Source: Alkalicoccus daliensis
GTDB lineage: Bacteria > Bacillota > Bacilli > Bacillales > Salisediminibacteriaceae
DNA length: 64,000 nucleotides
Assembly (NCBI RefSeq): GCF_900103955.1
Contig: NZ_FNIL01000008.1
Location: 94,492-158,491, forward strand
Reading direction: 5' to 3'
Positions 44,392-54,703 of this stretch are shown here, piece by piece. The translations under genes and the position numbers were made by a program. The first letter of the stretch is position 1. Each line of letters opens with the position of its first letter. The notes under the pieces were generated by a model. The model worked only from the letters and a program-made list of their open reading frames with translations, was not told the DNA's origin and ran no database searches.

Positions 44392-46074
44392 CTACTGTTT
44401 TTTCCGCTTCCAGAGGATGGAAATCATCGCCCAGGCAAAAAGCAGGAAAAACAGAATAAATCCAATTTCAAGTACAGGCAGCTGCAGCAGGCCGGACGGG
44501 TCCGGAGCTCCAAGCGTAATCCCTAATATCAATGCGCCAAGAATGAAGCTGACAGCCAGCAGCAGGATGCTGAGAGACAGCTGGTTGGCAGCCTGGCTTA
44601 CCCTTATGCCGAGGAGCTGCATTTCAGGTATCTCTACATCGTGATGAAGCTTTCCTTTTTCCATCGTGGCAGTCATTTTCTTGATCGTATCGGGCAGGTC
44701 GCCGATGATATCCATATATTCCAGCGCATAGGAATGCAAATTTCTTTTCATTCTTTTTACACTGTAATGCTGACGCAGGATCTCAGGCCCGAGGGGTTCC
44801 ACCACTTCAATAATGCTGATATCAGGATCAAGTGTACTGATCAGCGACTCTGCTGTTACGAGAGATTTCGCAACCAGCGTGATATCATGCGGTATCTCAA
44901 TATCAAAGTCCCCGATTAAGCTGAGCAGGTCATTAATTACCTTGCCAAATTGAATTTCCTGCAGTGCTGTGCTGAAATATAAGTCCTGGAATTCTTCGAT
45001 TTCTTTTTTTAGCGCAGGACGATTAATTCCTGGGGGCATGTTGCCGATTTTCCCTACAGCGTACATGATCTCATCAGTATTTTTGCGGAGTATGCCCATC
45101 ACCAGTTTTGCAAGGCTCGCACGAAGATCTGAATTCAGTCTTCCGACCATGCCAAAATCAAGAAACGCTACTGCATCGTCTTTCATTATAAAAATATTCC
45201 CGGGATGAGGATCGGCATGGTAAAAGCCATCGATAAAAATCTGGCGGCAGAGAGTGTTGGCAATAATTTCAGAAATATGCCGCCGTCTTTCACTGCTTAT
45301 TGAAGAAAGATCCAGCTGGTTGATGTTCTTTCCGGCAATCAGCTCCATTGTCAATACCCGCTGTGTCGTGCTGCGCCAATCGATCGCAGGTATGTAGACA
45401 TTCGGATCCTCGGCAGTCTGCTGATAAATTTTTTCAGTATTTCGACCTTCGATTGTATAATCCAGTTCCCGGCGTATCATTTTCGAAAATTCTTTCACAA
45501 GTGTCGGAAGATGATATCTCTGCAGCCCGTGAATATGTCTTTCTGCCAGGCCGGCAAGCTCATGAAGAATGTCCAGATCAATTTCAATTTTCCGCTGGAT
45601 GCCGGGACGCTGGATTTTCACTGCTACGGCATTCCCATCGTGCGTTTCTGCTCTATATACCTGGCCGATGGAAGCAGAAGCAAGGGGCTGCTCCCTAAAG
45701 GAAGCAAAATATGTAGATAAAGGCTCGCCCATCTCTGTTTCAAAAACTTTCTGTGCTTCGTCGAGCGGAAATTCTGTTACGTGATCCTGAAGTTTTTCCA
45801 ATTCTTGAATCAATGCCGGTGGGAAAATATCATTTCGCGTACTTGCAATCTGTCCTAGTTTTACAAAAGAGGGGCCGAGTTCTTCCAGTAATATCCGGAT
45901 ACGCTCCTCTGTAGATTTGTGCGGCTGCTTTTCTTTCACCCGCATGCGCTGCAAGCCGGGAATTTCATTGAATAAACCGATTTTCTGCACGAAAAAGCCA
46001 AATCCATTTCGAATCAGGGCACGGATAATCTGCTGGAAACGACCAGCGTGTTTGAGCTGAGAGTATTTGATCAT
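44392..46074 (-). CDS. ABC1/UbiB (AarF) family atypical kinase
   Basis: 560 residues from the ATG at 46074, which has GGAG eight bases upstream. ABC1 motifs: KxGQ region GPSFVKLGQIASTR, Ala-rich loop PLASASIGQVYRAE, ATP Lys in VAVKIQRPG, DPHPGNIF and metal Asp in FLDFGMVG. Two C-terminal membrane helices (SLSILLLAVSFILGALILG and the last 30 residues). UbiB proteins are ATPases that help extract or handle quinone/isoprenoid lipids (family knowledge); in Bacillus the lipid would be menaquinone or another isoprenoid. Confidence 0.9.
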   Translation of the reverse strand: MIKYSQLKHAGRFQQIIRALIRNGFGFFVQKIGLFNEIPGLQRMRVKEKQPHKSTEERIRILLEELGPSFVKLGQIASTRNDIFPPALIQELEKLQDHVTEFPLDEAQKVFETEMGEPLSTYFASFREQPLASASIGQVYRAETHDGNAVAVKIQRPGIQRKIEIDLDILHELAGLAERHIHGLQRYHLPTLVKEFSKMIRRELDYTIEGRNTEKIYQQTAEDPNVYIPAIDWRSTTQRVLTMELIAGKNINQLDLSSISSERRRHISEIIANTLCRQIFIDGFYHADPHPGNIFIMKDDAVAFLDFGMVGRLNSDLRASLAKLVMGILRKNTDEIMYAVGKIGNMPPGINRPALKKEIEEFQDLYFSTALQEIQFGKVINDLLSLIGDFDIEIPHDITLVAKSLVTAESLISTLDPDISIIEVVEPLGPEILRQHYSVKRMKRNLHSYALEYMDIIGDLPDTIKKMTATMEKGKLHHDVEIPEMQLLGIRVSQAANQLSLSILLLAVSFILGALILGITLGAPDPSGLLQLPVLEIGFILFFLLFAWAMISILWKRKKQ

Positions 46075-46141
46075 TCGGATCACTCCAATTAATTACTTCC
46101 CAAATTATAGCATTAATGCCGGGGACGTATGCCCAGAGATT

Positions 46142-46474
46142 TTAAGAAGTACGAAAGTAGTTTGGCTGAAGATGAAGCAGCTCCTGGATATCATCTACAA
46201 GCAGAATAAAATAATCCAGTTCATGGAGGTCCATTTCCGGGGAATCCGCTGCAATCCTGGCAGCTGGGATGCCAAAAATATTTTTCGTTTCAGGAGGGAC
46301 AAGCAGATCTCCCATGGAGACTGTCATCATCTTTGCATCATGTAAATCCTCCGGCAGCAGCCTCTCAAATGGGCCTTCCACCGAATAATAGGATACGGTT
46401 TCTTCTGATCTGACTTCTGCGAGCAGCCATTTGGGGTCGAGCCTGCCTTCAATTTCTTCAAACAGTATTTTCAT
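46142..46474 (-). CDS. Hypothetical protein, 110 residues
   Basis: ATG behind AAGGAAGA. Soluble, slightly acidic, mixed alpha/beta pattern with no motif that I recognise; the ending HELDYFILLVDDIQELL looks like an amphipathic helix. It lies on the same strand as the UbiB gene, 67 bp upstream of it, and may be co-transcribed with it. Confidence 0.65.
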   Translation of the reverse strand: MKILFEEIEGRLDPKWLLAEVRSEETVSYYSVEGPFERLLPEDLHDAKMMTVSMGDLLVPPETKNIFGIPAARIAADSPEMDLHELDYFILLVDDIQELLHLQPNYFRTS

Positions 46475-46526
46475 CTTTAGATCTTCCTTTCTTTATTAAA
46501 TATGACAACGATGAATTCAGTGACTC

Positions 46527-46566
46527 AAGAAAAAGAAACAGCCTCTCTTATGGAAAGAGGCTGTTA
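46527..46566 (-). terminator. Terminator after the SMP-30 gene
   Basis: On the minus strand AACAGCCTCT / AGAGGCTGTT followed by a T-rich run. Confidence 0.7.
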
Positions 46567-46583
46567 AGAAGAAATTGAGTATA

Positions 46584-47465
46584 TTACGTATAGTCCTGAA
46601 AACGGTAGGAATTCACGCCTTTCACACCAGGTTTCACCCTGAATATGCCCCCTGCATGAGGTTCTTCTGCGAGCTCCTCTTCCGATTTGCCTTCCCGTGC
46701 AGTAGTAATAAACAACTCATCCATCTCGCTCCCGCCGAAGCAGCAGGAAGTTACGTTGGAGGCAGGAACATCTATTTTCTCCAGCACTTTCCCTTCCTCA
46801 GGATCGATTCTGCGGACACAGCCTCCGTCAAAGAAAGCAACCCAGAGCATTCCTTCACGATCCATCGTCATTCCGTCAGGGTGCCCGAAATCATCAGGTA
46901 CCTCGAAGACAATTTTAGCTTCCCCATTAATAACACCGCGGTTAAAATCAAATGGATAGGCACGGATTTGATGGGTGGGAGTATCAATAAAGTACATCAA
47001 TTCTTTTTTCTCATCCCACACAAGTCCGTTGGAAATCGTTAAGTCTGTAATTTCAGTGGTGACAGTTTCTTGTGTATCCATTTTATACAAACTTGCGTTT
47101 CCTTCTTCTCCTTCGAGCACCATTGTACCCGCCCAGAAATTGCCGAGAGGGTCACATTTTCCGTCATTAAAACGATTTCCCGGCAGCTCCTCCTCGGGGT
47201 CACTGATCTGTGTGAGCTTTCTTGATTCCCGGTCATAGCGGTAGAACCCGTGATCCATTCCGAGATACAAATAACCTTTTTCACTGAGTACAGCAACGCC
47301 GACACGCTGTTCCACAGGATGCGCTTCGTTTTCTCCAAGGGGGTCAAGGAAGTTTACGGTTTTTCCTTCAATGTCCACCCAGATCAGCTGCTGCTGTTCC
47401 TTATCCCAAAACGGACCTTCTGCTAACCGGGCTTTTGCATCATATACAAGTTCTGCTTTTTTCAT
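46584..47465 (-). CDS. SMP-30/gluconolactonase family hydrolase
   Basis: 293 residues from the ATG at 47465, preceded by GGAGGTGAT. Six-bladed propeller with metal ligands at expected places: Glu in LAEGPFWD, Asn in NRFNDGKCDPLGNFWAGT, Asn in ISNGLVWD, Asp in HPDGMTMD. The family opens sugar lactones such as gluconolactone or L-arabinonolactone. It follows a small membrane protein gene on the same strand. Confidence 0.9.
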   Translation of the reverse strand: MKKAELVYDAKARLAEGPFWDKEQQQLIWVDIEGKTVNFLDPLGENEAHPVEQRVGVAVLSEKGYLYLGMDHGFYRYDRESRKLTQISDPEEELPGNRFNDGKCDPLGNFWAGTMVLEGEEGNASLYKMDTQETVTTEITDLTISNGLVWDEKKELMYFIDTPTHQIRAYPFDFNRGVINGEAKIVFEVPDDFGHPDGMTMDREGMLWVAFFDGGCVRRIDPEEGKVLEKIDVPASNVTSCCFGGSEMDELFITTAREGKSEEELAEEPHAGGIFRVKPGVKGVNSYRFQDYT

Positions 47466-47525
47466 TTGCACATCACCTCCTGCATCTATTCCCGTTAAGT
47501 GTAAAGAAAAAAACAATAATTGTCT

Positions 47526-47900
47526 TTATTTATCTGCATTCAGCTTATTTTCTTTCTTTAATGCATAAAACATCATAATGATTCCGATTACTACAAGAAC
47601 AGGCTCAATAATATTCGCTTCAGGCCCATCGGTTAGACGGTGTAGCTGGAATACCCAGTGAATGACAACAACATCAAAACTTGCGAAAAAGCCGGAAGCG
47701 AAAATCACCCCATGAAAGAAAGAAGGAGGGAAAAACCGGAGCGTTATATAATAAAATGCCAGCGTCATCACCAGCACGAAAAACAGGGCCCATAACCTTT
47801 CCGGCAATGTTTCTGCTTCAAATCCGAAAGCTTTGGCTCCTGAACTGTGGAATAGAAAATCAACATAAAATACCCCAAGAAAAAAAGCGAACCAGCGCAT
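47526..47900 (-). CDS. Small four-helix membrane protein (DUF2243-like)
   Basis: 124 residues from the ATG at 47900, chosen for AAAGGAG upstream; the frame is open 36 codons further without a ribosome site. Four hydrophobic helices. FDVVVIHWVFQLHRL has the His-containing pattern seen in DUF2243 membrane proteins, so I name that family tentatively. Function unknown. Gap of 60 bp to the SMP-30 gene. Confidence 0.65.
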   Translation of the reverse strand: MRWFAFFLGVFYVDFLFHSSGAKAFGFEAETLPERLWALFFVLVMTLAFYYITLRFFPPSFFHGVIFASGFFASFDVVVIHWVFQLHRLTDGPEANIIEPVLVVIGIIMMFYALKKENKLNADK

Positions 47901-48108
47901 TGAATTTTCTCCTTTCATAAATAAATGACTCTGCCATCCTATTCCCAGGCAGGGAGGAAGAAAAACAGCTGACTCAAACTGGCAGCTCTTCATTAAGAAA
48001 TAAATCATTTAATAATACTTAGAATAAATACTTCTTGATGGAGGTCAATTTATTAATATCAGTCCGGACTTAAAATAAAGGTAACAACAGATAAGGGAGG
48101 AGAAACAT

Positions 48109-48330
48109 ATGAAAAAAGCAGTATATCAATTAGAAGCACTTACCTGTCCCTCATGTATTCAAAAAATCGAAAAGTCACTCCGTAAAACCAAAGGAGTGGA
48201 TACAGTGAAAGTACTGTTTCATTCGAGCAAGGTTCGCGTCCAGTTTGAAGAAGAAGCAATTGAAGCGGAGGAAATAGAAAGTAACATCAGCAGACTTGGA
48301 TATCCTGTACTTTCCACGAAAGTTTCTTAA
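48109..48330 (+). CDS. Heavy-metal-associated (HMA) domain protein
   Basis: 73 residues, a ferredoxin-like fold with the metal site CPSC at residues 14-17 (LTCPSCIQKIEKSL). HMA domains bind Cu(I), Zn(II) or Cd(II) through the CxxC pair. It lies 27 bp before the P-type ATPase, which lacks its own N-terminal HMA domain, so the binding domain appears split off as a separate chaperone. RBS GGGAGGAG. Confidence 0.9.
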   Translation: MKKAVYQLEALTCPSCIQKIEKSLRKTKGVDTVKVLFHSSKVRVQFEEEAIEAEEIESNISRLGYPVLSTKVS

Positions 48331-48357
48331 AAACTGCCCAGGGAGGAGAGAAAACAA

Positions 48358-50241
48358 ATGCTGAATAAAATAAATCAATATAAGAATTATCTCACCGTGG
48401 TCACAGGAGCACTGATTGTACTATCCTTTTTCCTGGGCCAGGCTGTTTGGAAAGATGCATTTCTTATTGCTGCGACAGTAATTGCCGGCATACCAATTTT
48501 TATTAAAGCGTTTCAGGCTTTAAGAATGAAAAGCTTCAGTATTGAATTACTCGTAACCATTGCTGTTATTGGTGCGCTGATCATAGGTGAATACGTAGAA
48601 TCAGCGGTAGTAACCTTTCTCTTTTTGTTCGGCGGCTACCTGGAAGCGCGGACGCTTGCAAAAACCCGTTCCTCCTTAAAGAAATTAATGGAACTTGCTC
48701 CACAGGAAGCTACTGTTATTAGGGACGGCAGACAAGCTGCAGTGCCGGTGGAAGAAGTAGAGGCAGGGGACAGAGTGATTATTCGTTCCGGTGGTAAAGT
48801 TCCTGTAGATGGGAAAATAGCAGCTGGAGAAGCTTCATTTATAGAAGCGGCAATTACCGGAGAAAGCAAACCTTCTTTTAAAGGGGAGCAATCTTCCGTG
48901 TTCAGCGGTACCATACTCGACAGCGGTTATGTGGAAGTAATTGCGGAAAAAGTGGGAGACGATACAACGTTTGCGAAGATTATAGAATTAGTGGAAGAAG
49001 CGCAGGAAAGCAAATCAAAAACCGAGAAATTCCTGGACCGCTTTGCCCAGTTCTATACACCCGGCGTAGTAGTATTAGCTTTGCTGGTATATGTGATCAC
49101 CGTAAATCTTCATCTGGCGATTACCTTTCTTGTGGTAGCCTGTCCGGGTGCTTTAGTCATCGGAGCGCCTGTTTCCAACGTTGCCGGAATAGGGAACGGG
49201 GCACGCAAAGGTGTATTGATAAAAGGTGGAGAGGCTGTGGAATCCTTAGCAGGGATCGATACGCTCGTTTTCGATAAAACCGGTACCTTAACGAAAGGAA
49301 AGCCGGAAGTGACAGAAATCAAGACATTTCTGCAGTACAGCGGAGAAGAGCTGCTTACTCTTTCAGCGCAGGCTGAAACAATTTCTGAACATCACCTGGG
49401 AAAAGCCATCGTTAGGGAAGCAGAGAATACAGGGCTTCCCCGGGCAGAAAAAGTGCAGGGTGAAATAATCAAAGGAAAGGGAATTAAAGCACAGGTCAAT
49501 GGAAAAGAAATAATTCTCGGCAACAGAAGCTTGCTTCAAACAGCCGGAATTCCTGTTACCGATGCTGCAGAAGCACATGCAGAGAAACAGGAAAGAGCAG
49601 GGAATACAGCGATTTTTGCAGTGATCAACAGTGAAATTGCGGGAATCATCTCCATTGCTGATCAAATCCGGAAGGAAGCACCGGAAGCGCTGGCTGCCTT
49701 AAGAGAAAATGGGATAAGAAGAATTATTATGCTGACGGGAGACAATCGGCACAGTGCGGTACTGGTCGCGGAACAGCTGAAGATAGAAGAGGTACATGCG
49801 GAACTGCTTCCACAGGACAAGGTAAAGTTTATTCATGAACTGCAGGCCCAGGGACATAAGGTTGCCATGGCAGGAGACGGTATTAATGACGCCCCGGCCA
49901 TTGCAGCGGCGGATATCGGCCTTGCTATGGGAGAAGGTGGAACAGAAATTTCTATGGAAACGGCGGATGTCGTATTAATGGCAGATAAGCTGATGCAGCT
50001 TTCCCACGCTTACTCTCTTGCAAAAGCGACCAGCAGAAATATGAAGCAGAATACGTATTTTGCGGTAGGCACCGTGGTTATTCTGCTGACAGGTGTTTTA
50101 ATGGGAGGAATTCACCTTGCTTCCGGGATGTTTATTCATGAAGCAAGCGTACTGCTGGTAATTTTAAACGCGATGCGGCTGATTAAATTTGCAGAAAAGA
50201 AACAAAAAAAGCATCCGCAGTTATTACCTGAACCAGCTTAG
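48358..50241 (+). CDS. Heavy-metal P1B-type ATPase with a CPG motif
   Basis: 627 residues. About eight membrane helices, phosphatase loop TGES, membrane ion motif CPGALVI at 262-268 (most P1B pumps have CPC), phosphorylation site DKTGT at Asp 306, TGDN and GDGINDAP hinge. The last helix has HEASVLLVILNAMRL, a pattern like Zn/Cd-type pumps. Cation cannot be fixed: the second Cys of CPC is Gly. The N-terminus starts directly with the first helix because the HMA domain is the separate upstream gene. Followed 203 bp later by a Crp/Fnr regulator. Confidence 0.9.
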   Translation: MLNKINQYKNYLTVVTGALIVLSFFLGQAVWKDAFLIAATVIAGIPIFIKAFQALRMKSFSIELLVTIAVIGALIIGEYVESAVVTFLFLFGGYLEARTLAKTRSSLKKLMELAPQEATVIRDGRQAAVPVEEVEAGDRVIIRSGGKVPVDGKIAAGEASFIEAAITGESKPSFKGEQSSVFSGTILDSGYVEVIAEKVGDDTTFAKIIELVEEAQESKSKTEKFLDRFAQFYTPGVVVLALLVYVITVNLHLAITFLVVACPGALVIGAPVSNVAGIGNGARKGVLIKGGEAVESLAGIDTLVFDKTGTLTKGKPEVTEIKTFLQYSGEELLTLSAQAETISEHHLGKAIVREAENTGLPRAEKVQGEIIKGKGIKAQVNGKEIILGNRSLLQTAGIPVTDAAEAHAEKQERAGNTAIFAVINSEIAGIISIADQIRKEAPEALAALRENGIRRIIMLTGDNRHSAVLVAEQLKIEEVHAELLPQDKVKFIHELQAQGHKVAMAGDGINDAPAIAAADIGLAMGEGGTEISMETADVVLMADKLMQLSHAYSLAKATSRNMKQNTYFAVGTVVILLTGVLMGGIHLASGMFIHEASVLLVILNAMRLIKFAEKKQKKHPQLLPEPA

Positions 50242-50443
50242 CCCAGGAAGCTCAGGAGGTACTGTTTTCCGGAAAATTCTGGGAAATAGTGCCTCTTCGA
50301 CTATAGTTTTTTAGTAAAGACAGTGTAATAATAGAAGTAGAAAACGGCTGAAGACGTTCCTCGCTTTTTCGGCTTCACAACAGAGCTGGACAGTGTTTGA
50401 AATGAATTTAAATTTTTATGGAAAGCGGCAGGGGGTAATAAAA

Positions 50444-51154
50444 ATGGCAGAGAAAAATTTGACGGTTTCTTCTGAATGTAACCACCAAAGTAAATCCCAC
50501 AGCGCCTGTATATCGAAGGTGCCTATTTTTAATCACCTGGAAAATGAACAGATGGATGAAATTATGCAGACAGTCCGGCCTGTTTCATTTAAAAAAGGAG
50601 AACTTCTCTACCGGGCAGGCGAAGTATCAGATTCACTTTATATAGTGAATCAGGGAAAGGTGAAAATATACAGACTGTCTGCGGGTGGAAAAGAGCAGCT
50701 GATACGGCTGCTTCTGCCCGGGGATTTTACGGGTGAACTGGCACTTTTTCATGAAGGAACGCATGAAGTGTATGCAGAAGCAATGGAAAAAGCAAGTATC
50801 TGCATGATTACCAGAACAGAACTCCAGCAGTTTCTGCTGAAATTCCCTTCTATTTCTTTGAAAATACTGCAGGAGTTTTCTTCAAGGCTGGACACTACCG
50901 AAAAGCAGGCGAGCCGCACAGCTATGGAAAATGTAGAAACGAGGCTTGCGATGTTTCTGGCGGAAACAATGGATAAAGCAGGGACTCAGGAATTCATTCT
51001 GCCGATGAGTAAAAAAGACACAGCTTCCTATTTAGGTACGACTCCCGAAACGATCAGCCGAAAACTGGCAGAATTAGAAAAGCAGGGATATATCAAACAG
51101 AAAAAGCAGAAAAAAATAGAAGTGATTGATTTGGACGGGCTCCTTTTAGTATGA
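50444..51154 (+). CDS. fnr: Crp/Fnr family regulator with N-terminal cysteines
   Basis: 236 residues from the ATG at 50444 with CAGGGGG upstream. cNMP-binding-like barrel (about 25-140: YRAGEVSDSLYIVNQG, LLPGDFTGELALF), dimer helix, and a C-terminal winged HTH (about 184-206: SKKDTASYLGTTPETISRK) whose E-x-x-S-R recognition helix is FNR-like. Cys 12, 22 and 120 stand where E. coli FNR has its Fe-S cysteines (20-29 and 122), but one is missing, so it may hold a cluster with another ligand or sense redox through thiols. Probable binder of the three palindromes in this window (inference). Confidence 0.88.
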   Translation: MAEKNLTVSSECNHQSKSHSACISKVPIFNHLENEQMDEIMQTVRPVSFKKGELLYRAGEVSDSLYIVNQGKVKIYRLSAGGKEQLIRLLLPGDFTGELALFHEGTHEVYAEAMEKASICMITRTELQQFLLKFPSISLKILQEFSSRLDTTEKQASRTAMENVETRLAMFLAETMDKAGTQEFILPMSKKDTASYLGTTPETISRKLAELEKQGYIKQKKQKKIEVIDLDGLLLV

Positions 51155-51195
51155 GCTTCATGGCTTCCACCGGTTGAATTGCTTGTATATATAAT

Positions 51196-51229
51196 TAAAG
51201 GCCTCTTATTTTTTAAAGAGGTCTTTTAT
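51196..51229 (+). terminator. Terminator after the Crp/Fnr gene
   Basis: AAAGGCCTCTT / AAAGAGGTCTTT with T-rich tail. Confidence 0.75.
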
Positions 51230-51266
51230 ATTTGTATGGATAAAGAAGATATTCATGATATAATTA

Positions 51267-51316
51267 TTGTGAAATATTTCACAATAATAATGATTATATT
51301 TTAGCAGTATTAATAT
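51267..51316 (+). promoter_or_regulatory. Crp/Fnr-type operator and promoter of the AspT-like gene
   Basis: TTGTGAAATATTTCACAA at 51267-51284, identical to the adh site. A -10-like TAATAT starts at 51311, 35.5 bp from the palindrome centre, the same distance as for adh. Confidence 0.8.
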
Positions 51317-51347
51317 AGAAAGATAGCTGTAGAGGAAGGGAACCGTA

Positions 51348-52943
51348 ATGAACATACAGGCAATACTTCAGGAACCTTTAGTGTTACTTTTTATTATTTT
51401 ATTTATAGGCTCTCTTGCAGGAGAGGCAAAAATAAAAGGAATCAGTCTGGGAATGAGTGCCGTCCTTTTTACAGCCATGATATTCGGCCATTTTGGCTAC
51501 GAGGTTTCCGGTGTCGTGCAGAACCTTGGACTTAGCTTATTTATCGTAGCTGTAGGTCTGCAGGCAGGCCCACGATTTTTTCGGATGATGCGTACTTCAG
51601 GTGTAATTTACGGGATTATCGGCTTGCTGACTATCCTTACTGCGGCAGCTACCACGCTTGTCATGGCCCGACTGTTTGATCTTTCACCAGCATTAAGCAT
51701 TGGCATCATGAGTGGTGCGCTGACCAGCACCCCCGGGCTTGCAGCAGCACTGGAAGCGACCGGAGATCCACTGGCATCTGTCGGCTATGGAATTGCCTAT
51801 CCATTCGGCGTCCTGGCAGTAGTATTGTTTGTACAGCTGCTGCCGAAAGTATTAAAAGTGGATTTAATGAGAGATCTGCAGCGGAAAACAGGTCCTCTCA
51901 GACATCAGAAATCTCCGGAAGTAATGACGATCGAGGTTACCAGTGATAAAGCACATAAACGTACGCTGAAGGAACTGGAAGTGGGGAAAGGAACTTCTGC
52001 AGTTATCAGCCGTGTAATAAGAGGGGACCGAAATATAATCAGCTTAAGCGATACAGTTATTTTAAAAGGAGATAAATTGGTAACAGTAGGTCTTCCTGCA
52101 GACTTGAAAAGTATCAGAGAGCAGCTTGGCAGAGAAGTAAATCTTGCATTTGAAAATCATGATCATGTAAAACTCCGAAAAGTTACTGTAGCCGCTACTG
52201 ATATGGTGGGTAAAAGTTTAAGGGAGCTCGCTCTGCGAAGAACTTACGGGGTGACAGTGACGAGAATTGAACGCGGCGGCTTTGAATTCAATCAGCATCC
52301 CGGATGGAGACTGGAGCAGGGGGACATTCTGACTGTAGTAAGCAGTGAGGAACGGATAGATGAAGTAGAAAAGCTGTTCAGCAAAAGAAAACTGGAAACA
52401 ACCAATGTCCATATTTTCTCACTCAGTTTGATTCTTCTGCTGGGAATTCTTCTGGGAATGATACCGATCAGTATTCCTGGACTCGGTACTATAACTTTGG
52501 GTGTTGCAGGAGGCCCACTGTTTGCAGCTTTAATTATCGGACATTTCGGCCGGCTCGGCCCGATCCGCGCCCGCTTTTTTCAGCCTTCCAATCAAATCAT
52601 ACGGGATATTGGCCTGGTGCTGTTTTTAGCTGGCGCTGGAACAACTGCTGGAGCGGGACTTGCTGACGTAATAGCAGAAGAAGGCTTAAAACTGCTTGCA
52701 GCCGGGGCAGTAATTACGATTGTACCTTTACTGCTCGGATTTTTAGTGGCCGTAAAATTATTTCATTTAAGTATGCTTCACTCGCTGGGCGCTCTCTGTG
52801 GCGGAATGACAAGTACACCGGGCTTAGGAGCACTCAATCAAATCGTGGATTCTGAGGATCCTTCTATCGCCTATGCAGCAGCATACCCGTTTGCATTAAT
52901 ATCCGTAGCGCTTGTGTCCCAGGTGCTCGTCTTATTTCTTTAA
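51348..52943 (+). CDS. AspT/YidE-type transporter with two TrkA-C domains
   Basis: 531 residues. Two membrane halves (about 1-165 and 360-531) flank two RCK/TrkA-C domains (about 195-275 and 280-355). Each half has the AAE-family signature: GALTSTPGLAAALEATGDPLASVGYG and GGMTSTPGLGALNQI, followed by Y-x-YPF. The family includes the aspartate-alanine exchanger and succinate/dicarboxylate exporters. The Fnr-type site suggests export of a fermentation product such as succinate, or an amino-acid exchange, under low oxygen. RBS GAGGAAGGGA. Confidence 0.9.
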   Translation: MNIQAILQEPLVLLFIILFIGSLAGEAKIKGISLGMSAVLFTAMIFGHFGYEVSGVVQNLGLSLFIVAVGLQAGPRFFRMMRTSGVIYGIIGLLTILTAAATTLVMARLFDLSPALSIGIMSGALTSTPGLAAALEATGDPLASVGYGIAYPFGVLAVVLFVQLLPKVLKVDLMRDLQRKTGPLRHQKSPEVMTIEVTSDKAHKRTLKELEVGKGTSAVISRVIRGDRNIISLSDTVILKGDKLVTVGLPADLKSIREQLGREVNLAFENHDHVKLRKVTVAATDMVGKSLRELALRRTYGVTVTRIERGGFEFNQHPGWRLEQGDILTVVSSEERIDEVEKLFSKRKLETTNVHIFSLSLILLLGILLGMIPISIPGLGTITLGVAGGPLFAALIIGHFGRLGPIRARFFQPSNQIIRDIGLVLFLAGAGTTAGAGLADVIAEEGLKLLAAGAVITIVPLLLGFLVAVKLFHLSMLHSLGALCGGMTSTPGLGALNQIVDSEDPSIAYAAAYPFALISVALVSQVLVLFL

Positions 52944-54609
<1,666 letters not shown>

Positions 54610-54629
54610 TTGAAAATTCATGATAAAAT

Positions 54630-54664
54630 GAAGCCCGTTCTCTTTATAGAGCGGGCTTTTTTTA
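54630..54664 (+). terminator. Terminator after the xylanase gene
   Basis: AAGCCCGTTCT / GAGCGGGCTT with seven T. Confidence 0.85.
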
Positions 54665-54703
54665 TATGAAAGTAAATTAATTACTTTTTGTAAGTTTAAT
54701 TTC

